This document shows, in pieces, positions 46,101 to 57,904 of a stretch of DNA of 64,000 bases; position 1 is the first letter of the stretch, and every line of letters begins with the position of its first letter. This stretch comes from Lophium mytilinum. Its lineage: Eukaryota > Ascomycota > Dothideomycetes > Mytilinidiales > Mytilinidiaceae. The stretch is from assembly GCA_010093605.1 (NCBI GenBank), contig MU004198.1, positions 254,456 through 318,455 on the forward strand, in the 5' to 3' direction. The notes under the pieces were generated by a model, which was not told the DNA's origin, made no database searches, and saw only the letters and a list, made by a program, of their open reading frames with translations. The position numbers were made by a program, and so were the translations under genes.

Positions 46101-46888
46101 ACTAATTTGAGACACAGACGTCTTGGCTCGAGGCGTTGTTGGCCTCCTGTCCATAGATCCTCGCACAGTGGACTGCTCAGATGCCTCTGATTTCGCCTCG
46201 GTCCTGGTGTTTGGGCTCGACGGCTCTACGATGGTAGGTATGGTGGAGGCTGCGGTCATCGGTCGTGTCATGGAGGAAGTGTCATCGGCGGTCGCCTGCC
46301 CTTCCTCGGCGTCCTCAGTAATCTCATCTAATTTCCGCCTCCGGGAGGAGCTACTGGACGAAGAACTTGAAGGCGCGGCGGTATGGAGGGAGCAAGCTGC
46401 AGATAGGGCGGCATCGCTGAGGTCCTCGGCGCTGGTGATTGGGAGGATGGTGTCGTGGGGGGAGAACTTTTCCGTTACGGCCTGGAAGTGGACAGTCACA
46501 CGTGCTATAACTGTTAGATATGTTCTTCAGAGCTGTGGCTGAGAGCGCCTTACCCTGCAGAAGCCGAGACGTCCCCTCCGGAGTGTACTTTATCAGAACT
46601 TTCCGCCGCCGGTACAGCAGGAAGCCGTAGAGCGGTGATTTGTCTTCATACTGGGCGATGGCTCCTCGAGCTTCGACAAGGCCGCCGGTGCCACGAGTGA
46701 GGATTTCTATGGCATCGCGGGACGCGTATTTGAGGAGGAACCTGCGAATGCGGCGTCGTTAGCAGCAGATCTTTCCAATTCGTCGAACGGTAAGGGAGAG
46801 CGGAGCGAACTGACCATCCTCCAGCCTCGGCCAGGGCAGACGCATATGCCTCCGCAACGGGTGCGCCATCGAGCCCATTCAGAGACAT
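43135..46888 (-). CDS. Large scaffold with ADF-like N-terminus, disordered centre and PH-like C-terminus, about 1,142 aa
   Basis: Seven exons: 46888-46815, 46741-46554, 46504-43623, 43572-43501, 43449-43362, 43310-43230 and 43178-43135, all phases agreeing. The N-terminus MSLNGLDGAPVAEAYASAL continues through EAGGWFLLKYASRDAIEIL to SPLYGFLLYRRRKVLIKY and ARVTVHFQAV. This fits an ADF/cofilin-type fold such as occurs in actin-associated proteins. The 960-codon exon is disordered, rich in Ser, Pro and Glu, with a seven-serine run. The four small 3' exons build a PH-like domain: LLWKRRWVEIDGSGNIVLTL, VILDFLDGRTLQCACE, and the closing helix EAHEAWMAYGQ. A cortical actin or membrane adaptor is plausible. 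Domain names rest on motif memory, so confidence is moderate; the exon structure is stronger. Confidence 0.72.
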
Positions 46889-48456
46889 TGCGCGGGCTGA
46901 TGTCTATATTGTCGTCCTGGAGGTCGCTGACCGCTGTCGTGCGTAGTGGAGGAGTTGGCAGGTGGTGAGGCGGGCCGAGCGCAGTATCAGGGGTCGCATA
47001 GGCACGCAGCAGCCAGATCACCGAGCGGTGCGAACCATTGAGCTGGCCGACGGGGGTGGTTCGCAATCGTCTGGATGCTTGGTCGACAGTGCGCCAGGCA
47101 CTCTGGGGATGACGAGGGGCGCTGGGGGAAGAATGCAGATTGTCGATGAACAGATGAAGTCGCAAGGAGTTTCAGACGACGGGAGGGCGTTAGCGCAATT
47201 CATCAGCTCCACATCGACCAGCGTCGCCAGCTGGAGATGTGCTTGGCCGATCCAGCCGCTCGTGATCTAATTCCCGCCCGCTAGAACCTGGGAGGCACGC
47301 TCTGCATCTGCGCCTTGTCGGGTTTGCGGAGAAGCAGAAAGCTGAAGCACAAAGTTATCCTCAAATTCACTGGGCTGAGGACCCAGAACCAGATGTCGTC
47401 GAACCACTTCCCCTCCGGAGTACCATGGAACTGTATGGCACCGTTGCCGCACCTCGCGCTGGACCCTGTTGGCCTGTCACCGTGTCAGAGATGTCACGAC
47501 CGTGTTTGATGCTCCCGGCACCTGTCAGACGTCTCTCTTGCATTCCACAGAGCTTAAGTCTGTGCAACTATATAGCCTCTGATATAGCCTATCGAACCCC
47601 ACTTCATGGTCCTGCACATCTCTAGATCTGCTCTGCCTGCCCATCTCCAAGCGCCTGGCGTCTTCAGTGTGTCCCTTCTGCGAAATGTGTACCGCCGATC
47701 GCCTCCTTTGCCGAATCACAGCGCCGCCCATATGGAGAGCTGAGTTCCCGGAACTGTGGTCGACTATGCGACACCATTGGCGACATGCTGCAAGTTGCCG
47801 ACGTCGTCAGTCGTTGATCTTGTACCTGATTAGTCCTGCGGGAGGGATTATCCATGAAGGCCGCAGATACTCTTTGATGCATCGCGAGCGCCCACGTGGC
47901 TCGTTGCTGTTGGTCTCCTCGAACTCTTCCCTCTGGTATCTCACGGAGCGAGAGCCGCAGGCAACATAAGGCTTGACCAGCGTCCCCCATGGATCCGTGA
48001 TGACTTCTCCTGACCACGTTGCGGGTCCCCCATCGGAAGCTAGCCGAACTTTTAGCCTTTCTAGATCGATCTGGAAAGAATCATGGGTGAGTGTTGGATG
48101 AAGAAGCACGCCCCGCCTAAGATTAGGGGGACCGGAAAATAAGCGACGTTATATACTCCAACAGTGAGAATTTGGAAGTGGTCGAGTTTCAGAGTTCTCT
48201 AAACGGAAGAGTGACACAATGTCCCTGCTCACGGGAAGCGCGTTCTTTTCGCGGAGACGTGTTTCGCGTCGCTTCCCGAGGTCCCCTTTCACTAACGCCC
48301 AAGCTCCGCACCTCAACCACCAACGAGTCCCATCGTCGTCGGTCCTAATCCTCCGCTAATCCTCCGCTTGTTCTTCGCCACCGATCGCCGCTCGATATAG
48401 AGCAACTTGAAGAAGTTCGAACCTCGCAGCGCGCCGTCTAGAACAGCGGTGTCGCG
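46889..48456. other. Intergenic, divergent genes
   Basis: 1.57 kb between opposed genes. Frames on the minus strand near 47,807-48,109 look faintly protein-like but lack an ATG and any known domain. One copy of the 43-base direct repeat lies at 48121-48163. Confidence 0.45.
48121..48163 (+). repeat. 43-base dispersed direct repeat, copy 1
   Basis: Begins GATTAGGGGGACCGGAAAAT and ends TATATACTCCAACA. It matches 61021-61063 at 42 of 43 bases, in the same orientation. No inverted partner was found nearby, so it may be a transposon end or a regulatory repeat; the family is unknown. Confidence 0.75.
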
Positions 48457-51379
48457 ATGGGGCTCCCAGAGTACGTTCCATTTCACCCCACCTTGCTTGA
48501 CTCTACAATGCCTCGTCCACGCCTATTCCAAACCAGGAGATGGCAGCTTACCTTTTCCTGTCGCTATTTGGAGTGTTTGGATACTCTGTCAAACATTTCA
48601 ACGACAGACGAGCTCATCATTTTGAGCAAGCTATGAACTCGTCAAGCTACCTCAAAAGGCTACGTCTAGTGCTTGTCCATAGGTCACCCGACAACTAACA
48701 AGGCCTCGTCCCACAGGCAGTGACTGAAGAGTCACCATGCTTTGGTGAGGAGATAGCGTACTGACCACTCACAGGCTCTGGGAACTTCTCGGAGACGGCG
48801 ACATTGTAGAGACTGCCCAGCTGGCCACCGAGCACTATCACAAAACAGGACGGCCTTTGCGCATTGCTGTGGATGAAGCTGGCTGGCGATTCAACAACCT
48901 GAATGAGCACCAGGTCAAGGCCATCCGGGAGAAGTCTGGCGAGCAAGCATTCCAAGGCATCGAGAAGCAAATGTTCTGGAGAATAGCTCGCCTTCTGAAG
49001 CAGAATATCCAGCTTTTGTTCGTCTTCGACGGTTCACGCCGTCCCTGGAAGAACGGCAAAACAGCAGGCAGAATCGACTACAAATCGAGAGAACTCACTG
49101 AGCAACTTCTGGATGTCTTGCGCATATCCCACTATCGTGCGCCCGCCGAAGCAGAAGCGGAGTGTGTTCGCCTCCAGCAGCTTGGCGTCGTGGATGCCGT
49201 CTGGAGTGAGGATGCCGACGCCTTGATGTTCGGATGCGACTTTCTCATACGAGACTACCGAGAGCCCAAGAAGAAACGAGAGAAGACGAATCGATCAAAG
49301 ACAGGGACCAAGAAGAGCAACACTCACGTGCGAGTAATTCGCCTGAAACACCTCCAAGCACTACAGCTCAGTAGAGAGGATATCGTTCTCTTCGCCGTGG
49401 TCTGTGGCGGAGACTACGATCGCGAAGGCCTGAGAAATTGCGGTCGCAACACTGCAATGAAGATGATCAAGCATGGCCTTGCAAGAACGCTGTATGCCTG
49501 CAAGTCGGAGACCGACCTGGGAGACTGGAGACACGCCCTAATACAATTCCTCGCGAAGGCTAAGGCAACCAGCAACGTTATTGTTCGCAACGACTATCCG
49601 AAGTTAAAGCACGTAAAAAATTACAGGGATCCCTTAGTCTCCACCAACGACGCAATAGCGAATCTTGAATGTCTCCGCCATGGCTGGGATAGATCTTTAG
49701 ACGAGGAGGCTCTGAGAGAGTTCATTAGCACACGTTTCAACCTGTGGACCAAGGGTTATTTCAACTGGATAGGGCCAATACTGCTAACTCGGTTCCTCTC
49801 AATGTCGACTGCACGATCCAACCCACATGCGGTGAGGCTCACTAAACGTAGAGCACCTAAACCTTCGGAAACGGGTGAAGATGAGGTTCTCCCGTCGTTC
49901 GAAAGCAAGCTATCCTTTTCGCCCTTCGATCTATCATCGCTCGGTCAAGACAGGTTTCACGATCGCTATTGGACTGGCAAGAGAGAGGATGAATTTGAAG
50001 CTGATCACCGCGTCGAGTGCGAGATACTGGATTGCATGCTTCGTCGAGCGTTGCCAGATGAGGTGCTAAATCTACCAGCGAAGACACCTGCGAAGAAACG
50101 GAAGAGGGCGACGGATGCTCAAGAAGGAGAAGATGGCATCGAAGCCCAACCTCACGTGTCCCCAAAGAAACGCAAGAGCAAAGCGACGAAGAAGGCTGCT
50201 GAAGAAGACAGCCGTATCCCCCCAACGAACGAGCCGACTTCTTCGAGCCTACTGGAGCATCGCCCACAGTTTCGAATACCCACAGACACCGTTTCACCGT
50301 TCGCCATACCTTCGACATCTGCGTCGTCGAACCACCTACCAGTGGTGACCGCAGCGGCGAGGAGTGCTACGACCGACGTGATTGACTTGCTCGACTCGGA
50401 AGACAGTGAAAGCGAGGATGAGCAGCTCCGGGAAGCTATACGACTCAGTCTACAAGAGCAGAGAAAACAACCAACTCCAAGAAATCCCACATTCCACAAC
50501 AACCCTAGAAGAAAACATGAACCCCCATCGAGTAGTATTTCGAGTCATAGGTCTCCTTCCATCCACACCATCAAATCCAAGTATGCGGGCAAAGCAAACG
50601 CTCAAATCTCGCCCGAACCGCCGTCCTCTCCCAGTCTATTTGTGAGCCCGCACTCGCCAGGAGTGATATCGAATCGTCTGGCGTTAATTGCCGGAAGCCC
50701 CCAGGAATCAATCCTTCCTTCTAGAGGCCTCACAGCTGTCAAAGACGAAATTCGCTCTGGTACATCTTGGAGCTTTGATATCGCCGATGTCAACAAAACC
50801 CCACAGGCACGGAGCTCGGCGGCCTCGCGAGCGGATGTTCTTAAAGCGATACAAGGGCTACCGTCTGTGGCAGCTGCTAGAGCACGTTTGTCACAACCGA
50901 AGCCAAGTCCTGCAAAGCCTCGAGACAGTCGCCCGACCTTCGACACATTTCACAGCACGCATGAGTCCATTTCCACAACTTCGAACGGCCGTCTTCCTAG
51001 CACACAGGCATTCGTGAACACTTTCGCTGCTCCTCAAGAACGCCAGGAGAGCAGTCTGACGAGTATGGAAGATCTCAAAATTCTCTTCCAGCAAATGGTA
51101 GACCAGTCTTCCCCGATAGCGGCCAGAACGCCAGTACCAGCAGCAGAAGTGGACCCTGAGAAAAATGCTGAGCGAATTCGGGCAGCACGGCTGGCTCGAT
51201 TCGGAAATAGTGTCTCTGCGACCGAAAAGCCCCATACTTCCGCACAAGCTCTCGTACCAGAGATCGCCGTTATGACCACGGATGCATTTCAGGAGCTTCC
51301 CGATTTGCCTGTGACCACGAAAAGGCGAGCACGCAAGGCAGAACCAGAGATTGAAACGATTGACTTGACTAGCGATTGA
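48457..51379 (+). CDS. GEN1/Yen1-type Holliday junction resolvase (XPG/Rad2 family), 872 aa
   Basis: Structure-specific nuclease resolving joint DNA molecules. A 14-base first exon (48457-48470, MGLP plus part of Glu) joins across a 304-base intron to 48775-51379, giving MGLPELWELLGDGD. Active-site motifs: VDEAGW (about 36), FVFDG (87-91), APAEAEAEC (127-135), SEDADAL (149-155), and the helix-two-turn-helix region CGGDYDREGLRNCG (216 on). After the nuclease core comes a Lys-rich, NLS-like stretch (KKRKSKATKK). The tail holds a UIM, DEQLREAIRLSLQEQ (about 553), next to a SUMO-interaction-like VIDLLDSEDSESEDE, and a C-terminal IETIDLTSD. Length and SIMs fit Yen1. The tiny first exon means the N-terminus, needed for activity, is easily lost in annotation. 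Confidence 0.88.
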
Positions 51380-52274
51380 GTCGAGCGATGGGGTTGGAGG
51401 TTTCGGGGCCTTTTGTGCAGATGATATGGAAGGTTAGGCAGCACGATGTGCGAATAATTGCTGGCTATCGTATGTATGATTCATCAAGGTATTGCGTGAC
51501 TTGTCTATCGGGGTAAACAGCAGGTATGCTCTAGTAGACTAGCAAATCCATCTCATTACATACGTTAACGCTTGTTAAAATGCGTCACCCTGAAATATGT
51601 ATTCATTAAGTCTTGTAAGTTATGCTTGCTTATAGATACTGGAGAAATATCGCTTAAGCTATGCAATACGCAAGCATATTCTTGATCTATAGACTAGCCA
51701 ACCCTCTGTACGTGCAATTGCTTAAAGATTGGGCCCCTAGGCCCCCCGTTCTAACGATGCGTCCGGATCGGTACCTCGGCGGGGGAAGGATTTGCAGGAT
51801 ATAAATAGATTTAGGTGGCGTGAGGAGAACCGCTGCTCCCGACCTCAGGAAGAAGAGATAATAGATATCTTGAAGGTATAGAGCAAGCAGAAGGCTATAG
51901 ATCTGCTGCTGAGGTTGGAACATGCATGTGGAGACAGATGTAAGGTGTTTGAGGTTTGCTAGGGATGCCGGTGCCCACGGTTGCACCGACGACGGCCCTG
52001 CAGCGAATTGCTTAGCGCCATCCCTGAAGACAACACCTGCATTCCTCACCCACCACCTCGACGACCACCACTCTCGCTCTCGCTCCCACCACCGCCGCCA
52101 CTCGCTGTCCCACCATCGCTCTATATTCTATCACCAGGTCGCTCTAAACCCCTACGGCATACTGAACGGCGACACCGACTCGCGAGCCTCAGCAGCTGCT
52201 GAGCTTTGTTTTGCGCGAGGCACAGCCGCCCCCGACCCTCCTCACCCCTCTACATCCACATCACCGTTCCCAAA
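51380..52274. other. Intergenic, tandem genes
   Basis: 895 bases. The part 51,690-51,910 looks unlike its surroundings (GGGCCCC, GATCGG, then purine-rich) and could be an old repeat, but I cannot assign it. The last 250 bases are a CT-rich leader of the chitin synthase chaperone gene. Confidence 0.4.
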
Positions 52275-53408
52275 ATGGGCTTCGGCGACTTCCACACAAT
52301 ATGCAACAAGGTCTCTATACCGCTATGCTCCGTCGTTGGCCCTCCGTCCGGCCTGACGGGCGCCGTGGGGATCCAAGCCGCATGCTACTCGCGCAGCATT
52401 GAACTGGCCAACACTATCATTTTCCAAGCCGCTGCCGACTTTATGCACATTCTCGCCCTCACAATGACCGTCGTCATGATTATCCATGTGCGGTCGAAAT
52501 TCACTGCCGTTGGTAGGTGCTGCAGAACCCCAACCTCGAGAGGCTGTCAAGCCAGTATCGCAGATAGCTGACAGTTCATGTGTACAGGCCGCAAAGAAAT
52601 CACATCCTTCTTCTACATCTATATGATCCTAACCATCTTCTCGCTCATCCTCGATGCCGGCGTAGTTCCCCCTGCCTCTGGCTCATATCCTTACTTTGTC
52701 GCAGCCCAGAGTGGCCTCACCTCCGCGTTACTCATGTGCCTCATGATCAACGGCTTTGTCGGATTTCAGCTCTATGAAGACGGCACGACGCTATCCGTTT
52801 GGCTCCTCCGACTCTCTTCCCTAGCCTGGTTCATTATTGTGGGCGCCATCTCCCTCTTGACATTCAAAGGATGGGCAGGCCTCGGACCGACAAAGACTGC
52901 CGCATTATTCGTCACCCTATATATCATCAACGCCATCTTCCTGTTCGTCTACGTCGTGACGCAGGTCATTCTCGTGGTCAACACCCTGCAGGACCTCTGG
53001 CCGTTGGGCGATATTATTTTCGGTGTCTTTTTCTTTGTCATTGGCCAGGTTATCCTCTATGTCTTTAGCGACACCATCTGCGATCACGTGCAGCACTACC
53101 TCGACGGCCTTTTCTTTGCCACTATCTGCAACCTCCTCGGCGTCATGATGGTCTACAAGGTTCGTCATTTCCCCCTTTCCCCCGATGGGAACTTACTTGC
53201 TAATTTGATACCGCAGTACTGGGACTCCGTCACCCGCGAAGATCTCGAATTCAGCGTCGGCATCAAGCAGCACAACTGGGAAGTCAAGGAACTCCTCCCC
53301 GAAGAAGACCGCAGAGCCACCGTGTACCAGGACTCCGAGTACGCGAGCAGCCTGTACCAGCAGCAGCCTGGGATGCGGCAATCTCATTACAGCGCTGTCG
53401 GGTACTGA
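52275..53408 (+). CDS. CHS7: Chs7 chitin synthase export chaperone, 333 aa
   Basis: ER membrane chaperone needed to fold and export class IV (Chs3-type) chitin synthase. Exons 52275-52512, 52588-53159 and 53217-53408. The ATG at 52275 gives the family N-terminus MGFGDFHTICNKVSIPLCSV. About seven hydrophobic helices follow; GRKEITSFFYIYMILT marks exon 2, and YWDSVTREDLEFSVG starts exon 3. The second intron is 57 bases with a GTTCGT donor. It is a multiple of three with no stop, so a genomic frame reads straight through it. Family and length fit well. Confidence 0.93.
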
Positions 53409-54122
53409 GATCTGCTCTGGAAATTAAACGACTGCTTTCACAAACCTACTTGTTAATATTTGCATCGCATTGGGGGAGCTTTTTGGCGCTTTTCTGCTTT
53501 CCTTTGGCGTCGGGTTTCATGGACACAAAATGGTGCCGCAATGGCGTTTAAAGAATGGGGATTCGGAGAGTGCTGAATAGGGTGGGGGGACATAGGGTCG
53601 AGGGGAGACTCGGCACTTATTAGGTAGTAATTCAATCCATTCTTAACGCTCTCATCGTGTTCACGTACTTGAGTTTTGTGTGCGGTCCCGATTGTGCATA
53701 CCTGTCAGCCACTGCTTGAAGTGCTTCAGCAAGTTTCCACATAGCCAAATACTTGCTAGGAGTGCCATCTCTCCATGTCTAACGTGAAATGCTAGGTTGA
53801 GAAAGGCAAATTCGTAAACTAATACTAGAACCACATTTAGGCGCTCTGATTGGTGGGCTAGCTGCTGCATTAGTGCAAGGACCACGCCGCAGCTCAACTT
53901 CGCCCTCAAGGTCACCAGCCGAGGGCACTAGAAAAATCACCTCCCTCCCAGACTTTGAATCACAATGAGTATGCACCGTGTTTTTCACAACAAGGGTAAC
54001 ATCTGATATTCTCTTGCTTTCAATTCTTGTCCTTCTTACTCCAACCAAGGTTCTCATTCACCCTGTCCCCCATTCATCCTATATTCATTTAGAGGCTCTG
54101 GAAGTTCCAGACTTGATTCAAC
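53409..54122. other. Intergenic, tandem genes
   Basis: 714 bases, the 3' region of CHS7 and the upstream region of the homeodomain pseudogene. No further feature recognised. Confidence 0.5.
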
Positions 54123-56162
54123 ATGTCTGCAGCTCTACAACACCAAGCCTCGTACTACGAGTCCATTGCTTTTGCCGGCATTGGTGATGGTATTTCCGAG
54201 ACTCTAGGCTTCGACGACTATGCCCCGTTCTACGAGAATGATCTCAGCATTCCCAGTTCGGATCCTAGTAACGAGTGGGACTGGGTAATATGACTACTCT
54301 CTTGATGACCAGACGGTACGCTGACTGCAGCTAGGCTTCGTCTCTCGAAACGCAAGAGCCTATTGATCAGGATATTTGGGCTCGTTGGCCTCAGATTTCT
54401 GCTGTGGCTCTGAAGGACTTGGCACTCGATATGCAGCCCGCAGAGCTTCCAGCCTCAGCAATTCCTCCCAATCATGAACGGCTAGATGTTCGTGACGACG
54501 ACACGATGGAAACTGTCAACAATGCCGGGCCTGAGGGTAGATCAGGGAACTGGGATACTTTCACTTCGACTGATCCTTGGTCGCCTGAAGTAGTGCAAAG
54601 CTTGAGCACCAAGCCTCTGCAGCAGGGTTCTGAGCTAGAAAACGCCGCGGGATGTTACTAATCTCGTCACTAAATGAAAATGCATGAACCAGAATTTCAA
54701 ACTGACACACTGTGTTGCAGACAGCAGAAGAAGTACTAAAAGAAGTACCAAACCTGAGCTGTTAAGTGTGAAGGTTCCAAAACGACATCAACAATACCCA
54801 CGCTGCAAATTCTCGTTAAAGTCGATTGCTATATTAGAGCGATGGCTCAGAGCACAGATGGATGATCCTTGACCCTCAGCTGATGACAAAGCAGTCCTTG
54901 CAGCACGTGCTGGTCTTCGAGAGAGTCAAGTACATACCTGGTTCACCAATATCCGGAAGCGCCGCTTGAACCCTATCGAAGACTGGCTTAACTCTTCGTC
55001 GGAAGACGAGGAGGTTGCAGACGCAGCTAGGCGTTTCGCATCTGGGAACGACTCCTTCACCATGTCCTTTGGGACCGACAGATTCGGAGCCACCAAGAGC
55101 CCTTACCCTCGGGCTTCGTCTGCTCGAAACAGCTCAAGCTCAGTCGAAAGTGCCAGATCTGCGTTTTCTCAATCGAAGGATGCAGTATGGAAAATCTCAA
55201 AGAACCGTGGGAGCAAGAAGTACTCAAGGGCAACTCTAAGAAGGCAAGACGAGTCTCAAGACGTAATCCCTGGACGGTTTCAGTGCACGTTCTGCTCTAA
55301 AATTTTGAGCGAGAAAACATGGAAGAGGCATGAGGAGACCCAACATCTTCCGAGATGGAAATGGATATGCACTACCAACTTCAAACATTTTACAGGGGTG
55401 GTAACATGCGTTATATGTCTAAAGCTGGACCCAGACCATGAACACTGCCGAACAGCCCACCCTGAGTTGGCCAAGTGCTTCGAAGCATCAGAAGAAGACC
55501 GCACATTCTATCGGAAGGATCACCTTGCGCAGCACATCCAGAACGTCCACGGCAGAAAATTGTATGAAGCACCTGCTAGTTACTTAAAAGTCGACATAGA
55601 TGACTCCGAGCAGACCTGGACCTGTGGATTCTGTGGGGAAGAGCTGGTCACCTGGGCTCTTCGGGCACGTCATATCGCTGCACACTTCAGACAAGGGGTC
55701 AACATGACGCAATGGGACTCTAACCGCCAGAAGGACGGATGAACTCATAGCTCTCTTCGACGTTAGGAGACACGACATGCATGAGCGCTTTTTGGAGCCT
55801 TTTCTTCTTTGTCCAAAGATTGCCCAAGGTCTGCGTGTGACAGCGGATTCCCTAACCACTATCACGTCTTTGAGCATATCAAACAAGTGCATGACTGGAA
55901 GTGCTTGTTCAATGAGCTTCGGAAGCAGCATGTGCTGGAGGGATTCGACCGCGCGTTACCGCCTTTACATCCAGGTTCAACTAGATTCCACGTAGCCCGC
56001 GGGGATGACTCGAACGTTTCGGCGAGTCGAGATACACCGTCCAAATATGTTAACGTTCATTTAAATAACCGCCTCTCTGAAACACTTGAGCGCTTCCATT
56101 CTCGGAACTCCGACCGCGCAGGCTCGTTATTGGCAAGGTCCAATTTATCACTGGCGCTTTAA
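54123..56162 (+). pseudogene. Decayed homeodomain (TALE/KN-type) plus C2H2 zinc-finger transcription factor
   Basis: Exons 54123-54284 (MSAALQHQASYYESIAF) and from 54335 (ASSLETQEPIDQDIWARWP), then a third part after an acceptor near 54720. The homeodomain reads FSLKSIAILERWLRAQMDDP, a TGA at 54870-54872, then PSADDKAVLAARAGL and VHTWFTNIRKRRLNP in the same frame. The TGA replaces the residue that is usually aromatic in the TALE DxPYP loop. Downstream are C2H2-like fingers: FQCTFCSKILSEKTWKRHEE, and WTCGFCGEELVTWALRARH. The frame stops again at 55742. Protein-like sequence continues in two other frames (MHERFLEPFLLCPK, then HVFEHIKQVHDWKCLFNELR). That suggests at least one nonsense change and two indels in a recently functional gene. 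Readthrough of TGA-C cannot be excluded, but the later frame changes argue for decay. Confidence 0.7.
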
Positions 56163-56696
56163 TCTGAGTGGAGGCGGCGGATAGTCAATTGTTTGAGCAC
56201 ATGAAAGAATACCGAGCGCAGAACCAGAAATCCTTCCATTACCGTTGTATTAGAAAACCCCTCATTTAGCTCACTAGCGTGCATCAAGAGGGGATTCAAA
56301 GCTGGTCCCTGCCTCACCCCGCTCGCTCACACTGTGCAAAGTCTATCAATTAGTCTCATCTCAAAAGTAAGACATGAAACAACTATAGAAAGGTCTATCT
56401 AGCCAATGTGAACAGCTTGTGCGCTCGCTTAACCATTATTCCTTCGCTTGTCACCTTTCGTCGTCAAAGACACCTACCCCCTTGTCAAAGATCTAGCTTC
56501 CCCGACACCAACATGCCAACGTAGAGTGACACCTAAACACCCACAAGCAAATCTTCCCATATTGCCAAGAACGCAATAGAAATCCGGTGAAGCACCTATA
56601 TTCCTACTTATTAGCCCAATCTCGCCCCATTAACTCCCTAGACCCTCCCGCTCCAATAACAAGCAACCCCCAAGCCCCCTTCACCACTCCCACACA
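56163..56696. other. Intergenic, tandem genes
   Basis: About 530 bases with a CT-rich leader immediately before the next start codon. Nothing else recognised. Confidence 0.5.
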
Positions 56697-57455
56697 ATGC
56701 TCCCACCACCCCTGCTGCGCATCTTCTATGCCCTCTCCCTCGCCGCCGCCCAGCAAGCCACCACCATCCCCATCTTCGGCCTACCGCACCCCGACGCCCA
56801 GCGCCCCTGGCCGCAAACCCTCTACGGCGGCTCCATCCTCGCCCTCGATCCCACCGCCACAACCTACCTCCTCACCTCCACCTTCGCCTACCCCCCGCAG
56901 ATCCACACAGGCGTGTCCGGGGCCGCGACAAGCTTCGAGACCAGCACCGTCCCGATCCCGGAAATCGTCACGCAGGGCCCGTCGACGTACGCGCACACGA
57001 CGAACGCGCTGGGGAATATCATGACGTGCTCGCTGTACGGCAGCACGTCGGCGGCGTGCAATATCACACTGTTTGAGCCGCCGGGGCAGGTGAGTTCGTC
57101 GTCGGCGTTTACGTCGACGTGGAAGGTGGGGATGACGGGTGGGGGGATGGGGAATGGGTCGCGGTGGCCGTATGCGGTGATGGATTTTGAGCCGGTGAGG
57201 ATTACGGGGGGGTTGGAGATGGTGGGGATTACGGTGACGAGTAGTGTGGCGAGGGTGGTGGTGGTGACGAGTACGAGTGGAGCGGGAGGGTGTGAGGTGG
57301 GCTGGGGGGTGGGAGGGCTGATGGTAGTAGTGGTGGTTGCTGTGGTGTGTTTTACTTTAGAGATTTTGGGAAAAGTGGTGGAGACTAAAGATGGCCTATG
57401 TTTCTTGAGACATCGACGTCTTTTATGCGTTTGGAAAGATACCCAACTTGGATGA
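56697..57455 (+). CDS. Small secreted or membrane-anchored cell-surface protein, 252 aa
   Basis: The ATG at 56697 begins a signal peptide, MLPPPLLRIFYALSLAAAQQ, probably cut after the alanines. The mature part is Thr/Ser-rich, with a sequon (NIT) and two cysteines near GNIMTCSLYGSTSAACN. A hydrophobic segment, LMVVVVVAVVCFTLEIL, lies near residue 215 and a short basic tail follows. This layout is common in fungal cell-wall or plasma-membrane glycoproteins. No enzyme motif is seen. A GTGAGT at about 57,092 could start an intron that would change the tail. Function unknown. Confidence 0.65.
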   Translation: MLPPPLLRIFYALSLAAAQQATTIPIFGLPHPDAQRPWPQTLYGGSILALDPTATTYLLTSTFAYPPQIHTGVSGAATSFETSTVPIPEIVTQGPSTYAHTTNALGNIMTCSLYGSTSAACNITLFEPPGQVSSSSAFTSTWKVGMTGGGMGNGSRWPYAVMDFEPVRITGGLEMVGITVTSSVARVVVVTSTSGAGGCEVGWGVGGLMVVVVVAVVCFTLEILGKVVETKDGLCFLRHRRLLCVWKDTQLG

Positions 57456-57904
57456 TTGAGTATGTCAACATGGCCATACGGTGTTGAACAACGCCACCAT
57501 ACCTGGTCTCATTCCCAGTCCGTTCGTTCATAGCCTAGCAAGTCTAGAATACTCCAGCTGCCATCGCGAGAGAGGGGTTCTTTCTCTCCTTCAGCAAGCC
57601 GAGACATTATTTGAGCATCTGTTGCCGACTAGGTAAGTGACTCAGGAGGACGGGGAGTATATCACCTTTTGAACTCGGTTGGTAGTGTAGATTAGTCGTC
57701 GTAGGGCTAACCTAAAAAGGGGCTAAAGAGGAACCAGCGGTCTGACTAAGCAGGCAAATATGACCTCCGTTCGAAGTCCATTCATACACTGATTTTTTCA
57801 ATGGCAAGTTCCTTTATCGACATTCAACCCTCAGATACATCATAGAATACGTCGGTTCCCCTAATTTTCAAGCTTCAAGATTTTTTGCCATCTTAGTTGC
57901 CCGA
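57456..57904. other. Intergenic, tandem genes
   Basis: 449 bases. A tRNA B-box-like CGTTCGAAGTCC occurs near 57,768 but has no matching A box or stems. No gene recognised. Confidence 0.5.

Noticed and set aside
47807-48109. 100-codon minus-strand frame
   Set aside because: Starts at GTG with no ATG, no recognised domain, no linked exons.
48121-48163. TTAGGG inside the 43-base repeat read as telomeric DNA
   Set aside because: Only one TTAGGG unit, not a tandem array.
57680-57785. B-box-like CGTTCGAAGTCC suggesting a tRNA
   Set aside because: No credible A box, acceptor or D arm upstream.
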